Positions 1 through 11,510 of a stretch of DNA of 64,000 bases are shown here, piece after piece. The translations under genes were made by a program, and so were the position numbers. This stretch comes from Dichetophora obliterata (Eukaryota; Arthropoda; Insecta; Diptera; Sciomyzidae). The notes below the pieces were generated by a model. That model did no database searches. It worked only from the letters and a program-made list of their open reading frames with translations, and was not told the origin of the DNA. The stretch is taken from the NCBI GenBank assembly GCA_963920525.1, contig OY986439.1, positions 23,030,819-23,094,818 on the forward strand. Direction: 5' to 3'. How positions within the stretch are numbered: the first letter of the stretch is position 1; each line of letters begins with the position of its first letter.

Positions 1-759
1 GGACAATTATTCGTTTCATTTCAATTTTACGTTTAGTTTTCTATATATTTTATATACAGTTGCGAACAAAATAATAGCAGTCGTCTTATATTCAGATATG
101 TTTGGATAAATAATACTAGTATACAAATTTCGTATCTGGTAAACCCATTCTTATTCCTATATGTCCGTTTAACCCTAGTTTCAAATCTGTACTCAGTTTC
201 CTCCTATATTGTAACAATTTCAATTAACAGGGTGTTTAACGTTTTTGGCACGTGTTTAGTATTATTAATCTAGAATCTGAACTACTCATCATAAAATTTA
301 AAAATATCATTTTGTATTTTAGAAAAAATATCAGCTCTTCAATCCATATATCAATACTATCGTGTCATGTGCGGTAGTGGAGCAAAAATTTTGAGATTAT
401 CCAACGAAATATCCACAAATTTTGTATCTTTTGTTTTACGATATTTGAATTTGAAATATTTCGTATTGAATTTTAATGGTTGCAAATCAAAAAAAGCAAA
501 CTATGCAAAAACCACATGAATTTATTGTATAAAAATATACGCAATTAATATGAAAAAATAAGCATTTTTTGTAAAATACGCAAAACTATGCATTTATTAC
601 AAAAAATTTAAAAATATGCACTAACTATTGAATGCCATTTAGAAGGAATTTTCATGATTCACAAAGATATCTTTACCATTTGCGCTTTAAGATGCCCAGT
701 AAAAAGTTGCATTTGCATGAAATTAATAGCCCTTAATCTCTTTGCCAATGTTCTGCTGC
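1..759. other. AT-rich non-coding stretch, no gene seen
   Basis: No supported gene or element boundary. Around 480-640 there are loosely repeated motifs (ATATGC/TACGCA words), which could be the edge of an old repeat, but I cannot define it. The last 8 bases before 768 (GTTAGGTG, 760-767) are the left target-site duplication of the next element. Confidence 0.5.
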
Positions 760-1429
760 GTTAGGTGCAGTGTTCGGACTTTACTGCAATTGCAGTAGAT
801 ATACTGCGCTTTTTGGCAACATTTAATGTTCTACTGCGAAACTGCGGTTTTTTCAAATCTACTGCGATTTATTCGCAACAAACACTTCTATGGTTATTTT
901 TGGAAATTAAGTAAGCATTGATGTTGATTAAAATAGTAGAGTTTCAGGGGTACATTACATCTGTATACTGTGGTCTTAGCGCTCAAACAAAAGAAAGTAA
1001 TTTGTTAGGTGAAGCTGTCATTTCGACAAAGAAAATATTTTATAGTTTTACATAAGGTTTTTTGACCAAATTAAGAACTGATTTGGTTTTAACGACCGTG
1101 ATTGAATTTTTCTACAGCAAATATATTTTGAATCAGTAAAAAATATGTTTCTGCAACATGCAAATATATATTGTGTATAGTTATACATATACAGAGGGAA
1201 AAACTACAGACTCACTACGTAAATTTATGTACTCATGACATAAATTTCTGCACACATAAATTTGGTGATTTTCTTGTACTAAGTACATGTTGAAATATGT
1301 ATTGACTATATAAATATTTTAAACATTACTGCATGTAGTCAATAAAGAGTTTTATGTACTCATCACAAAATTATGTGTCGTGAATGAATAGATAGATGTA
1401 CGTGGTGGGTACATTTACACAATGCTCAT

Positions 1430-1765
1430 TAAAAAAGTTATTGTTAATAATTTTATGTATTGAGTACAGTTCTGATGTATGTAGTACATATATTATTGAC
1501 CAATTACATAAAATATTAAATAACTGTATGTAGTGAGTACATATATAATGAACCTATTACATAAATATTAACTTTTTGTAATGAGTACATAGATTACTGA
1601 CCCATTACATAAAATAATAAATAATTGTATGCAATGAGTACAGTTCCGATGTACGTAGTAAAAAGATTATTGACTCATTACATAAAATAAAAAATTTTAG
1701 TATGTAATGAGTAGAATTCCGATGTACTCAGTACATAGATTATTGACCCATTATAAAAATGTATG
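1430..1765. repeat. Imperfect ~60-75 bp tandem repeat inside hAT element
   Basis: Successive units share the words ATTACATAAAATA, TGTATG and ATGAGTACA followed by TTATTGACC. About four to five degenerate copies are seen between 1430 and 1765, with looser related words back to 1200. Likely internal expansion of the non-autonomous transposon. Confidence 0.6.
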
Positions 1766-1961
1766 TACAGCATATTTGTGAAGTCACACATGACTTCATT
1801 TTACTAAGTGAATAAATTGATATATAACCAGTATACGCTCACTTTACCCAGTACATATAGCTCTCGTTGCGTTCCCATACAAGATTAAGCACATAGATTT
1901 TACATATATGTATCTGTACTGTCTACATAACTTTTTTCCTTAGTGTATATTTGTATGTATA

Positions 1962-2238
1962 TCGTCGTTGGGCGTGCAATAACGCGTATCCGCCACTTGC
2001 ACATAAGGAAAATGTAAAACTTTACATGAGTGCAGAAAAACTGATTTTATTTTAAGCTATTGAATGGTTTTTCAACTGAACTAAAAATTTATTGAAATAA
2101 GATATTTGCTTTGTTTTCAAGTAAGCATTTAACGAAAAATAAATCATGAACGATCAAAATGAAATGAATTTTGTCCTTTTTGCAATATACGCTGTATTGA
2201 AAGTGGTGGGATACGCGGTATTGCACGCGCAACGACGA
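1962..2238. mobile_element. Nested MITE with ~38 bp TIRs, TA target
   Basis: The segment from 1962 (TCGTCGTTGGGCGTGC) is repeated in inverted orientation ending at 2238 (GCACGCGCAACGACGA). The arms match over about 38 bp with a few substitutions. Both are bordered by TA (1960-1961 and 2239-2240), compatible with a Tc1/mariner-type TA duplication. It lies wholly inside the hAT element and therefore inserted later. No coding capacity. Confidence 0.65.
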
Positions 2239-2774
2239 TATTATGCTATTAGTAGTAAATGTACATACATGATTGTAAATTAAAACAAAAAAAAAAAACT
2301 ACTGCGAAAAAATTCGTTTTACTGCGTTTTTTTTTTAAATTTACTGCGATTTACGAATTTTCAAGTCCGAACCCTGGTTAGGTGTGATCGATGCTGTTAT
2401 CAATCAATTTTGTTTTATAGAACGAAAAACATCGTGTTCTGGTAAAGCAAGCGGCGAACAAGTTTTGTTTTGAAGCCGGCGAGTGCTCTGCACTGCTCGG
2501 TTCTTGTCGTTTAATGAATTGGTTATGTTCTGCTTGACTTAACAGAGTTATGTTATGTTCTGAACTCGGCACTGTTGGCTCTACTGTTGTAGAAAAAACG
2601 AGTGCATTTGTGCAGAGGTTTAGTAAATACCTGTAAGTCGGGAAAGTGTACATTTTTTTGTTTCATGTCTTCTGTGGTTTGTTTTGAAAAAATCATATTT
2701 AAGGTAACCGGTCCATTTTTTTGTTTTGTGCGAGTGTTTTAATAAAGCTTATTGTGCGAGTATAATTATTAACA

Positions 2775-4122
2775 ATGCTGCGACCCAGAAGTTCTAATCT
2801 TTCCCAACAAAGCCGTAATGCAATTAGTCTTCAAAACATTGCGAATCAATCTATTGAAGAAGAACGAGAAATCGCACGAGAAAAGTGCCGCGTAAGAGCC
2901 CGAATAGAACCAAAAGTCTTAACGACTTGTGATGTCGAACACACAACAGAACACATGCAAGTTAACGAAGCCGTCCAAAATGAAATCGCTGAGCAAGAGT
3001 CGTAGCGACTTATCGCTAGAGTAAAATTGAATAGAATCTATTCTATTTTTTCTCTAACGACTGGCGATTTCCTCTCTGAGTACAATTAGTGGTGCCATAT
3101 TTTGCAAACAATAGGGTATGTTCAAAGACAATTTCATAGTTTTTGCTTCGTTCTCACGTTTCTTTTTTCTTTCTGTTTCACTTACACAACAACAAAAACA
3201 TGGCTGCTAACAAAACTATGCTATATAAAAGCAACCCTGCATCGTCAGTCGCAATCGCTTTCATTCTGGACGGGTTCTGTGTGCCTGGCGACCAGAGAGG
3301 ATCACCGATCGTAACGACTTTTGGTTCTGTTCGGGCTGTTAGAGCCCGACTTGTGATGTTGACACACAACAGAACACATGCAAGTTGACAAAGCCATCCA
3401 AAATTAAATCGCTGAGCAAGAGTCGTAGCGACTTATCGCTAGAGTAAAATTGAATAGAATCTATTCTATTTTTTCTCTAACGACCGACGATTTCCTCTCT
3501 GAGTACAATTAGTGCTGCCATATTTTGCAAACAATAGGGTATGTTCAAAGACAATTTCATAGTTTTTACTATGTTCTCACGTGTCTTTTTTGTTTCTGTT
3601 TCACTTACACAACAACAAAAGCATGGCTGCTAACAAAACTATGCTATAAAAAAGCAACCCTGCATCGTCAGTCGCAATCGCTTTCATTCTGGACGAGTTC
3701 TGTGTGTCTGGCGATCAGAGAGGATCGCCGATCGTAACGACTTTTGATTCTGTTCGGGCTCTAAGTATGGCCCGACTTCGGGCTTCTCAAACACAAGAAC
3801 GCAGAGAGGCAGTCCATCGAGAAAGCTTATCGCACAGATCAACAACGAGATAATCTCCGCCGCGTAAGAAGAAATGCTCCAAGTGTTGATTTGAATCGAG
3901 CACCGTTTTTATACGATGGCACAATTGATTACAGCTCGCATCCTTTCGTTCGCATTGGTGCAATGGACGTTGTTTGCGAGCATTGCGGCGCATTGAAGTT
4001 TATCCTGCCTTAATGGCAAAGTGAAATTGTCATTATTGACTCCGCCACCTGAGCCATTGCATTCATTGCTTCGTGGCGAAACACCAGAATTAGGACATTT
4101 TCTAGCTGCTCTGAACGAATAA
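2775..4122 (+). pseudogene. Helitron replicase N-terminal fragment, broken
   Basis: An ATG at 2775 opens 76 codons rich in Arg, Glu and Gln (MLRPRSSNLSQQSRN...), like the basic N-terminus of Helitron proteins, and stops at 3003. After a duplicated 423-bp insert-like stretch, coding similarity resumes at about 3822-4002 with ...RAPFLYDGTIDYSS and CEHCGALKF, the cysteine motif seen before the Rep domain in animal Helitrons. After a small deletion and frame change it continues as ...KLSLLTPPPEPLHSLLRG (4013-4122) and stops. There are at least two frameshifts and one stop, with no Rep catalytic motif and no helicase. Non-functional; the family assignment is from motif recall. Confidence 0.7.
2920..3765. 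repeat. Tandem duplication, 423-bp unit, two copies
   Basis: The words GAGCAAGAGTCGTAGCGAC at 2991 and 3414, and everything between and after, repeat with an offset of exactly 423 bp until about 3760. Each copy includes a piece of the Helitron coding region (CACATGCAAGTT) plus a non-coding stretch with CTATTCTATTTTTTCTCTAACGA. Copies differ by a scattering of substitutions, so the duplication is not very recent. Confidence 0.85.
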
Positions 4123-4181
4123 AACCTAAACATCAAAATATTACGTTTTTTACCCCGAGTAACACCGGGTATATCAGCTAG

Positions 4182-4920
4182 TCTAATATATAAAAATCTC
4201 GAGTCACGTTGTTCGTTACAGAAATCCTCCGAAACAGGTCAACCGATTTTCATGAAATTTTATGTATATATTTGGTAGGAGTGAGAATAGGTCGTAAAGT
4301 ATATTTCACCCTCCTACCCCCAGTGCGCGTGGCTCCTCCCATACAACCCAAATTTGCGATATCTAATAGCTTTGGAGTTATAGGCTGCACAACCTCAGAA
4401 TTCGGTATTCGACCACAATTTACACGTTCCGTTTCACTGATAACATTTTATGGGCGTTAAACAATGGGAGTGGCACCTTCAATACAACCCAAATTTGAGG
4501 TATCGACTAGCTTTGGAGTTATAGGCCGCACAGCCTCGGAATTTGGTATTCGATCACAATTTACACGTGGCGTTTCTCAGTGATAACATTTTATGGGAGT
4601 TAGACAAAGGGACGTGGCACCTCCCATATAACCCAAATTCGCAATATCGAATAGCTTTTGAGTTATAGCCCGCACAGCCTCGGAATTTAGTATTCGAACT
4701 CAATTTGCACATGCAATGATAACTTTGTATGGGATTGTACAAGGGGGCGTGGCACCTTCCATACAACCTAAATTTGAGAAATTCAACAGCTTTTGAGTCA
4801 TAGGTCGCACTGTCATGGAATTCAGTATTCGACCACAATTTACATATACAGTTTCACTGATAACATTTTATTCGCGTTTGGCAACGGGGCCGCGGCAGCA
4901 ACGTGTCGGGTTTCAGCTAG
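4182..4920 (+). mobile_element. Non-autonomous Helitron, 739 bp, complete
   Basis: It starts with TC (4182-4183) in TCTAATATATAAAAATCTCG, very like known animal Helitron 5' termini, and ends with a GC-rich hairpin region (about 4887-4910) followed by CTAG (4917-4920) and a T, the standard Helitron 3' end. There is no coding capacity. The interior consists of about four 140-bp tandem units. The element abuts the CTAG end of the preceding Helitron with no intervening base. Confidence 0.8.
4330..4870. repeat. ~140-bp tandem repeat x4 within Helitron
   Basis: Units begin near GGCTCCTCCCATACAACCC or GGCACCTTCC and contain AGCTTTGGAGTTATAGG, a CCTCGGAATT word, TATTCGACCACAATTTACAC and TGATAACATTTTATGGG. 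The AGCTTT-GAGTTATAG landmark recurs at about 4371, 4512, 4656 and 4791. Divergence among units is moderate. Confidence 0.8.
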
Positions 4921-6614
4921 TTGTATATAAATTTTCGTGCTTAAAAAAAATATTTGGCATTAAGATTTCTTTCTCTCAAAAATTGCAAAACTTTCTAATT
5001 GAAAACGAAAATGCTTTATTAACAAACATCTAATATTCGTAAAAAAACTCAAAACCATTCTAAAATTATTAACAAAACCCATAGTTTATCTGCGTCAAAA
5101 TAGAGTCCACAACTCTAACCTATCATAAATTTCAACAATTACTCCTACTTCGCTTGACTCCACACTGATTCCCAGAACATGGCACACAATTATCACTTAT
5201 TTAGCCGCTGAATAATTTTCACTCAAGGCACATCAATTATTTTCTCACTCTTTGCGATCGCGTACATTTGTATTACGTATTTTTACAATAATAGCCAGAA
5301 CAACAGCAGTCTTCGTAAAAACAAAAACAACAACAATATGTTGTAAGTAATGCAGGAAAAAAGAAATAATGTCACACTAATACGTGCTAATCGATCAGAT
5401 CACGTAAATTATTTCCAGAAACAAGAAATGTCGTTGCTGCCGCTATCTGTTCGTCTGTCTACCATCCAATTGCTGCTTGAATCGCAGCAATTTATCAAGA
5501 TCGAGAGCGAGTAGAGAACAGCAATAAAATAGTAGTAGTTTAACAAAAACCAAAGAGAAAAAAAAACAAACGAATTACAGCAAATACTACAAAGGTTTTC
5601 GTAATTGAAATGGAATTGAAAATTTATTACAGCAGACATTTTGTCACGGTCACGCAAACAAATTATCTGATTTATTATAAAATTGTAATGTATTTAGTTT
5701 TAGAATAAAGAAAAACCCAGACACGTCAATATTAATAACGATAAAGAGAAAATGATTTACGGATTCCTATAGTAATATGATTTTATTGCTGATTACAGGC
5801 AGGAATGACATAATTACGATAGAAATTTTTTGTGATGAACGATAATTTTAGATAGATTTATGCTCTTGATTTAAAAGAAAAAAACAACCAGTCATGCGTT
5901 TATTTCAGAAAACAAGAGAGAAATATCATAATGATTAAGATTTCTCACTGGAATGGATTGTGGTAATCATTGCAAATACCAATTATTGCTTAAATATTTT
6001 CTTCTCTCGTTTTTCAAGTTAAACATTATTGTATATGTGAAGAATCTCGGTTAAATTTATGAGACAAGGATTTCTGACGTTATGCATGTTTTGTTCCCGT
6101 ATGCATCTAAGCCACTTATTTTGAAAATTCAAATTAGCCACTTAAAATGTATATAGAACCAAAAATGTTTATTCAAAACTAATGAAATTAAAACTGTGAA
6201 TAATTCTGATTGCTTTTTTTTTTGTTGAAACTATTTCCATTTCAATTAACAAAGTAACAAAGACAAATTTTAATGATCGACTGGCGCCAAGTGATTGAAG
6301 TTTAATGAAGCATTTCAATAAATAAATAAAAAAAAAATAATAAAATTAACAATTCAGCTCAACAAATGAGTTTACACAATGAAATTAAAGCGGATGATGA
6401 CTTGCCATGACATTGTATAAAAGATATTAAGAAAAACAAAAACAAAAAAAAAACAATGTTTAAAAAAATTTAACATTTTAATGAACGAAACTAATTAAAG
6501 TGAATCAACACTTCGGATGAAGAGAACAATTGAACTATAAATTTAATACTTAAACAGAAATTTAATTTCTAATGATGCAAACACTGTGAATATTTCATTA
6601 ACCCATTCCAGTCG
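4921..6614. other. Intergenic, no gene or element recognised
   Basis: AT-rich sequence with short A-runs (6320-6470). The open frames here are short, lack codon character and match nothing I know. Nothing supported. Confidence 0.5.
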
Positions 6615-8150
6615 GATGGGGCGAAATTTCACCCCATCATAGGTATTTTTTTCTTTTAGCGTTCAAAATGAAATGCTATTAGCTTTTTGCTTGAAATTTT
6701 GTTAAGTGAGGTAGAATGAATGGGACTTTAATTCGTAAAAGTTTGGTATCAATCGAAGCATTCATCTGTGTATTACAAATAGTTTACCTGAAATTTGTGA
6801 AATTTCATCCCATCAATATCTCGGGTTCTAAGAGGCATTTTTTCATTTGACGTTCTAGACCAAATGCTCTTAGCTTTTTGTTTGAAATTTTGAGAAGTAA
6901 GATAAAATGAATGGGGCTTATGGTTGCCACCTTTGTGGGAAAAATCCCATTTGTGGTTATTTTTAATTGCCGTGGGAAATGGGAACTCCCATGAGATTTT
7001 TTAATTGATTGTGGTTTTTTTTAATTAACGTGGGATTTTTTTTTTTTTTTTTTTTTAAGGATTTCTTTTTATTTTTCAGTTAAAATATGTATAAATATAT
7101 GTACATAAAAGTGTATATTTTTCATATTTTGTTAATTGTCAAAATCGCCTCAACCCATCTATATGATTTTCGCAACGATTTCGTTAAGATTTCGGTTACT
7201 TTGGTTTGGTGGAAAGTTCTTTCACTTTTGACATAATTACATGCATTGGGAAAGTATGTTTCAGTGAATTATTTTCTTTTTTATCAATACACAAAATTTT
7301 TATATCTTAAAATTGATTTGTGATTGGCCCTTATTACGAGTTGCTTTCGACGTAATCTTCGCTGGTTATCGAAAAACGAGTATCGAACGTCAAACTCTGT
7401 CGAAATGTTCGTTTTTCATCGAATTTTCAGTCGAATAGAATTTTACTTTTGACGCAGTGCGTGCTGAGCAATAATTGTTAAAATGATTAGAATTTCGTGA
7501 TTGTGTTTTGTTTTTCAAAGACTAAAAACTAATTTGGAACTCTTTTTGTAAACTTTATACAGGTTTAAGGTGGATTAAACAAATATTTTTTATTGAATAT
7601 TATTACTAAAAACTAACTAACACACAGGCGACGAAATATACTAGTTCTTTTTAATTTTTTGTTTCATTTTTGACAATTTGTTATGTCTGTATTATTACTG
7701 TGGTAATTTTTCATGGTTTTTTTTTTAATACAAATGGGATTTTTCGTGTTTTTTTTTATTTGAGTGGGATTTTTGTGGTTATTTTAAATGTCCGTGGGAT
7801 TTTTTGTGGTTTTTTTAAATACAAATGGTTTTTTTGAATACCAATGTGATTTTTCGTGGCTTTTTTTATTTGCGTGGAATTTTCGTGGTTATTTTAAATG
7901 TCCGTGGGATTTTTTGTGGTTTCTTTTAATTACGATGGGATTTTTTTTTAAATTTTATACCATGGGAATTTTTGTGGTTATTAATTTTTGCTATTGTGGG
8001 AAAAAGGATTTTTCGTGGGAATTTGAGGTGGCAACCGTGATGGGGCATCAATTCGTGAAATACTGGTATCAAACGGAGTTTACACCTGTGTACTATGAAT
8101 GATTTACCTGAAGGGGGTAACATTAATTCCCGTCATTATCCCAGGTGTTC
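6615..8150. repeat. 191-bp tandem repeat, ~2.6 copies, interrupted
   Basis: The word TTAGCTTTTTG(C/T)TTGAAATTTT recurs at 6679 and 6870 (period 191). The surrounding sequence also repeats: a CCCATC block, ATGAATGGG, GGTATCAA and a TTACCTGAA block. The third partial copy resumes at 8037 after the 6922-8036 insertion, with ATGGGGCATCAATTCGTGAAA. The first unit contains a near-perfect 24-bp palindrome at 6615-6638 (GATGGGGCGAAA then TTTCACCCCATC). Confidence 0.7.
6922..8036. mobile_element. Unclassified 1.1-kb terminal-repeat element
   Basis: It begins GGTTGCCACCT and ends AGGTGGCAACC, an 11-bp perfect terminal inverted repeat. It interrupts the 191-bp repeat, and the flanking host words (ATGAATGGGGC before, GTGATGGGGC after) suggest a duplication of the target, though imperfect. 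Both ends are built of short direct repeats of GTGGGATTTTT-GTGGTT, 30-35 bp apart (6940-7060 and 7710-8010). The middle (7080-7700) is unique and non-coding. A fragment of the left end recurs at 51679. The superfamily is unknown. Confidence 0.6.
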
Positions 8151-9655
8151 GGACAGGTAGAGACCTAAATTTTATTTTTATTCTAGGTATCCCTTACTAA
8201 CATATGTGAATTTGGACAAATCGGCCGGCGCATGGTGGGTCGATCCCATACAAAGGGTTGGACATCCAGAAAAAAGTGCAACTTGCAAATTATTTTAATA
8301 TTTTGATACATTTCGATAAAAATATATTTGGGCTATTTGAATTGGCCAGTTTTTTTTTATTTTTAAGTACATACTTTTGTTTTTGCAAAGCCTCAAAGCT
8401 GATATTTTCATCAAATCACAAAATGAAACGAGTATATTTTTATAAAAAAACAATAAACTGGCACTGAAGTGTTTCTTTTTGTTCTTTTTGAACGGCGAAA
8501 AACCGAGCCCACTAACACACGAAGGTGTAATTTCTTATTTATGAACAAATTAAATAGCTCAATAAATAGCTTATTTTAGAAAATTATTGCGTTTATAGTA
8601 GTTGCTAACAAAACTTTGGCAGTAAATAATCTTCAAAGTTGAACAAATGAGAAAAAAGAGGTAAAAATCTTAGGCTTAGTCGATTATAACTCAAATAATT
8701 CTTATTGCACTACTAGAAATATATACATATTTTGAAAGCTTTATCTTTATTCTTTACAAAACCGTTTAAAATCTAACATCGGTTGAAAAATGCCTCCGTT
8801 TTTGATTGTTAAATGCGTCAAGTACCTAAAAATCAGTTTTTTAACGGTAAATCGAAATTTTGGGAGTGTATGAACAATTTCAAATATGGTTTCGTATTGT
8901 GCTTAACCAGATCTACAACCTGCACTATGTCACTTTAAAAGTACATGCAATTTTTTTTCTTTATAGCACAGTGTAATTTGACAAATGAGATATCGTTTTG
9001 ATTGTCTGCTGGTTAAAGGTTATGTGACGTCACATAAAATTTAGTATGGTGCCCTCTAGAGGACAGAAAGTCAACTAAACCCCCAACTTCTAAACTATTT
9101 GTTATAATTAGACAAATGAGGTATTGCTGGAAGTGTTTTGATTGTCCGCTGGTTATAGGCTATGTGATGTAGTGCATCACGTTATACTTCTAGAGTGCGA
9201 CAAATAACCATGTATCATCGCTCGCGTGACAAACTGTCGCAACCCACACTTTTCTTTAAATTGAGTTAATACCACTATAACTCTTCTTATGTAAGTCCTC
9301 ATCATTCCTCAAAGTGTTATGATCATACTTGTCATAGGTAAGCAGAAGACGCAAATGCCGTAATAAAAATATCGTAACCATCAAAGTATTGTATGTAAAT
9401 AAAAATTTTTATAAACAGCAGTAACCCACAAATTTTTAAAATATATGCTTTTGGGGACAAAAAATATGTGGTATTAATAGAGTGTAACCTCATTTATGCT
9501 TAAAGATAAAAAAGCACTTCAGTTTACTACTTTACAAAAAAAATATTTTTAAATTTGGCTTTTCAATCATTTAGCCAAATAGCATTTTCAATCTATTTTA
9601 TTGTTTTTAAAGTTTCATAGTGCACTTTATTTGTTCTGCACATTGGTTACACGTT
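8151..9655. other. Non-coding, partial ~125-bp duplication
   Basis: No gene seen. A sequence around 8982-9050 (GACAAATGAG, TTTTGATTGTC, GCTGGTTA, GGTTATGTGA) repeats at about 9111-9175, a diverged tandem duplication. The rest is plain AT-rich DNA. Confidence 0.45.
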
Positions 9656-9660
9656 GCTTA

Positions 9661-9807
9661 TGCCCATGTTACACGATGTCCGTTTGCTCTGCGTACAAAT
9701 AATTTTGTTGTTGCTTCCAAAAGTGCCAAAAATTCTGAAGATACAACAACAAAAATATTTGTACGCCTATGTGTACGCCAAGCAAACGGACATCGTGTAA
9801 TATGGGT
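9661..9807. mobile_element. Foldback/MITE, nearly all inverted repeat
   Basis: The left arm (from 9661: ACACGATGTCCGTTTGC, then GCGTACAAAT and TTTTGTTGTTG) is inverted in the right arm (CAACAACAAAA, ATTTGTACGC, GCAAACGGACATCGTGT ending at 9807). The arms are about 55-65 bp with a roughly 20-bp loop and a 10-bp extra duplication of GTACGCC in the right arm. Apparent open frames across it are artefacts of the palindrome. Confidence 0.7.
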
Positions 9808-10454
9808 ATTAGAGATTTATATAAAAGGTTAGATGCTATATAGTAAATCTTTTAGTAATAAAAAGGTACAAAACTGATTTGCATTTAATTTATTATGATT
9901 TGAATTAGTTTGGTGTTTGAAAATAGAGACATGATGGAAAATGATGACCCATGATACAAAGAACTACATATAAAGTATTGCGCATGTCCGCCATCTTTGC
10001 TGTGACGTGCAAGGTGCTCCTTGCTTAAAACGTAGTCATAATTTATTCATAGGGTATAAAGATTTTAAAATGCCTACATTTTCTTATGAAAACTTGTTTT
10101 ACTGAAATGAAATAAATATTGTTTTGTAAAGCACATGTTCAAAATAAAGTAAATATATTTTTTAGTTCTGTTTGTGAAGAAAAATTTGCATATTTTGCAG
10201 GGGTGCTTTTTCCCTTTTTTACCGATTTACACAAAAAGCGGCTACGTTGCTTGATGTGCTTGACAGAATTTTGACTGTTTGTTCGTTTTCATTTTGCTAT
10301 CTTCGTCACTTTTCTACATTTTCTTTTGAATGTATTCATCAAGTGTCACATTTGACGAGCACCGATGACGAGGTGCGCAGTAAATTTTGTTTGTTGCGCC
10401 GGGAATACTTTACCTGTAGCTCTTTGTATCATGATGATAACCAGCAATTATCAG
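9808..10454. other. Non-coding between two transposons
   Basis: No supported gene. Bases 10447-10454 (ATTATCAG) are the left target duplication of the following hAT element. Confidence 0.45.
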
Positions 10455-11510
10455 CAGTGTGACCAGAGTGGAATATTATATTCCACTTTGGCATATTTTA
10501 GCTTCGGGAAGCATATTTTTTTTTTATAAAAATATGCAGCATAAAAAGTGGAATATTTTTCGTATGATTATATTTTTCAAAATTCACAAAAATTGCAATA
10601 AAAAATGTCTATTTGGTTACTAAATGGGTTTTTTTTTTTGGCTATCGACATATTTTTTGTTTATCTCTGAACCACCTTGTAAAACGCAATATAAGGAATT
10701 CATTTTGTGGTTAACTTCTTCGTTGTCAATTTTATTGCAATTCATGTAATAACTTCACGCAGCTTAAAAAGTGAAGTAAATTTGCTTATTTGTTTGTTTG
10801 GTTAGATTTTTTTATGGATTATGTTACAGCAGTAAGTAATTTACTTAAGAAAACATTAGGGGTATTCACGATGTGTTGTATTTTTCCTTATATTGTGTAT
10901 TTTTGATAAATTTGATATACTTTAAAGATTTATCAAAATTTGTGCTTTTCTCGCTTAGCTTACCATTTAGCAATGCTGAGGTTGAGAACATTTTTAGTTA
11001 TATGAATCTTTCTTATTTAAACGAAAATTCGAAATAGAATGCAAGAAAAACTCTTAAATAATTTGTTGAATGTAAAAACATGGCTGCATGCTCAAAAAAA
11101 AGTGTTGTAATGCCTATCAAATACCAGATAGCTTAATAAAAAAAATTTATTAATGCGAATTTCTATTATAATAATACAAGCAACAATTTAAGAATTGACC
11201 TCGAAGATGTGCCTGAATTTTAGTTTTGTATATTGTATATCGTTACTTAAAATTCAAAAAACCATAACAATGTTTATAATTTTTTATAGGAGAAGAAAAT
11301 AAATGTAAGTGCAATAGTAATCAAATAAATAAATGTTTTTGAACTCGCTTCTGTATTTTTTTATATGCATATTTAGACTTATTTAGATAGAATATCTTTG
11401 AAATTGAAAGTGGAATATTTTTATGGAATATAAAAGTTGAAAGTGGAATATTTAGCATATTTTTTTTTTAACAAAAAGCATATTTTTTTAAAAATCTTTT
11501 GGTCACACTG
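10455..11510 (+). mobile_element. hAT transposon, internally deleted, perfect 8-bp TSD
   Basis: Ends CAGTGTGACCA (10455-10465) and TGGTCACACTG (11500-11510) are perfect inverted repeats. ATTATCAG flanks both sides (10447-10454 and 11511-11518). Subterminal AGTGGAATATT and GCATATTTT words recur near both ends. It retains a degenerate C-terminal transposase piece, so it derives from an autonomous hAT copy. A sequence at 10858 (AGGGGTATTCACGAT) resembles the end of the MITE at 12656 and may be a nested fragment. Confidence 0.88.
10957..11120 (+). pseudogene. hAT transposase C-terminal (dimerisation) remnant
   Basis: In one frame from 10957 the translation reads SLPFSNAEVENIFSYMN followed by LSYLNENSK, then stop codons within NARKTLK and onward. 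The SNAxVE-IFS motif is the conserved C-terminal dimerisation segment of hAT transposases. Only this piece remains, broken by at least two stops, with no BED finger or DDE catalytic region. It lies in the correct orientation inside a hAT element with intact ends. Confidence 0.7.

Larger units (their letters stand above)
768..2376. mobile_element. Non-autonomous hAT-type DNA transposon (1.6 kb)
   Basis: The left end CAGTGTTCGGACTT (768-781) is the inverted complement of the right end AAGTCCGAACCCTG (2363-2376), with one mismatch. The flanks are perfect 8-bp direct repeats GTTAGGTG at 760-767 and 2377-2384. An 8-bp duplication and a CAG-type terminus are the hallmark of the hAT superfamily. Both ends carry the subterminal word ACTGCG several times (about 790-865 and 2298-2350), as expected for transposase-binding sites. 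No transposase reading frame is present, so it would need a transposase in trans. It contains a 65-75 bp tandem repeat and a smaller nested MITE. Confidence 0.85.
2385..4181 (+). mobile_element. Internally deleted autonomous Helitron (right part)
   Basis: The 3' end is typical of Helitrons: a short GC-rich hairpin (CCCG ... CGGG at about 4153-4169) followed 8 bp later by the terminal CTAG (4178-4181). Upstream are recognisable pieces of the Helitron replicase-helicase N-terminal region, joined directly to the 3' terminus, so the Rep and helicase domains are deleted. The 5' TC terminus was not found; the left limit given is only the right edge of the neighbouring hAT duplication. Immediately at 4182 the next Helitron begins. 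Confidence 0.75.

Noticed and set aside
9620..9832. 70-aa open frame
   Set aside because: Reads through a near-palindromic foldback; its two halves are inverted copies.
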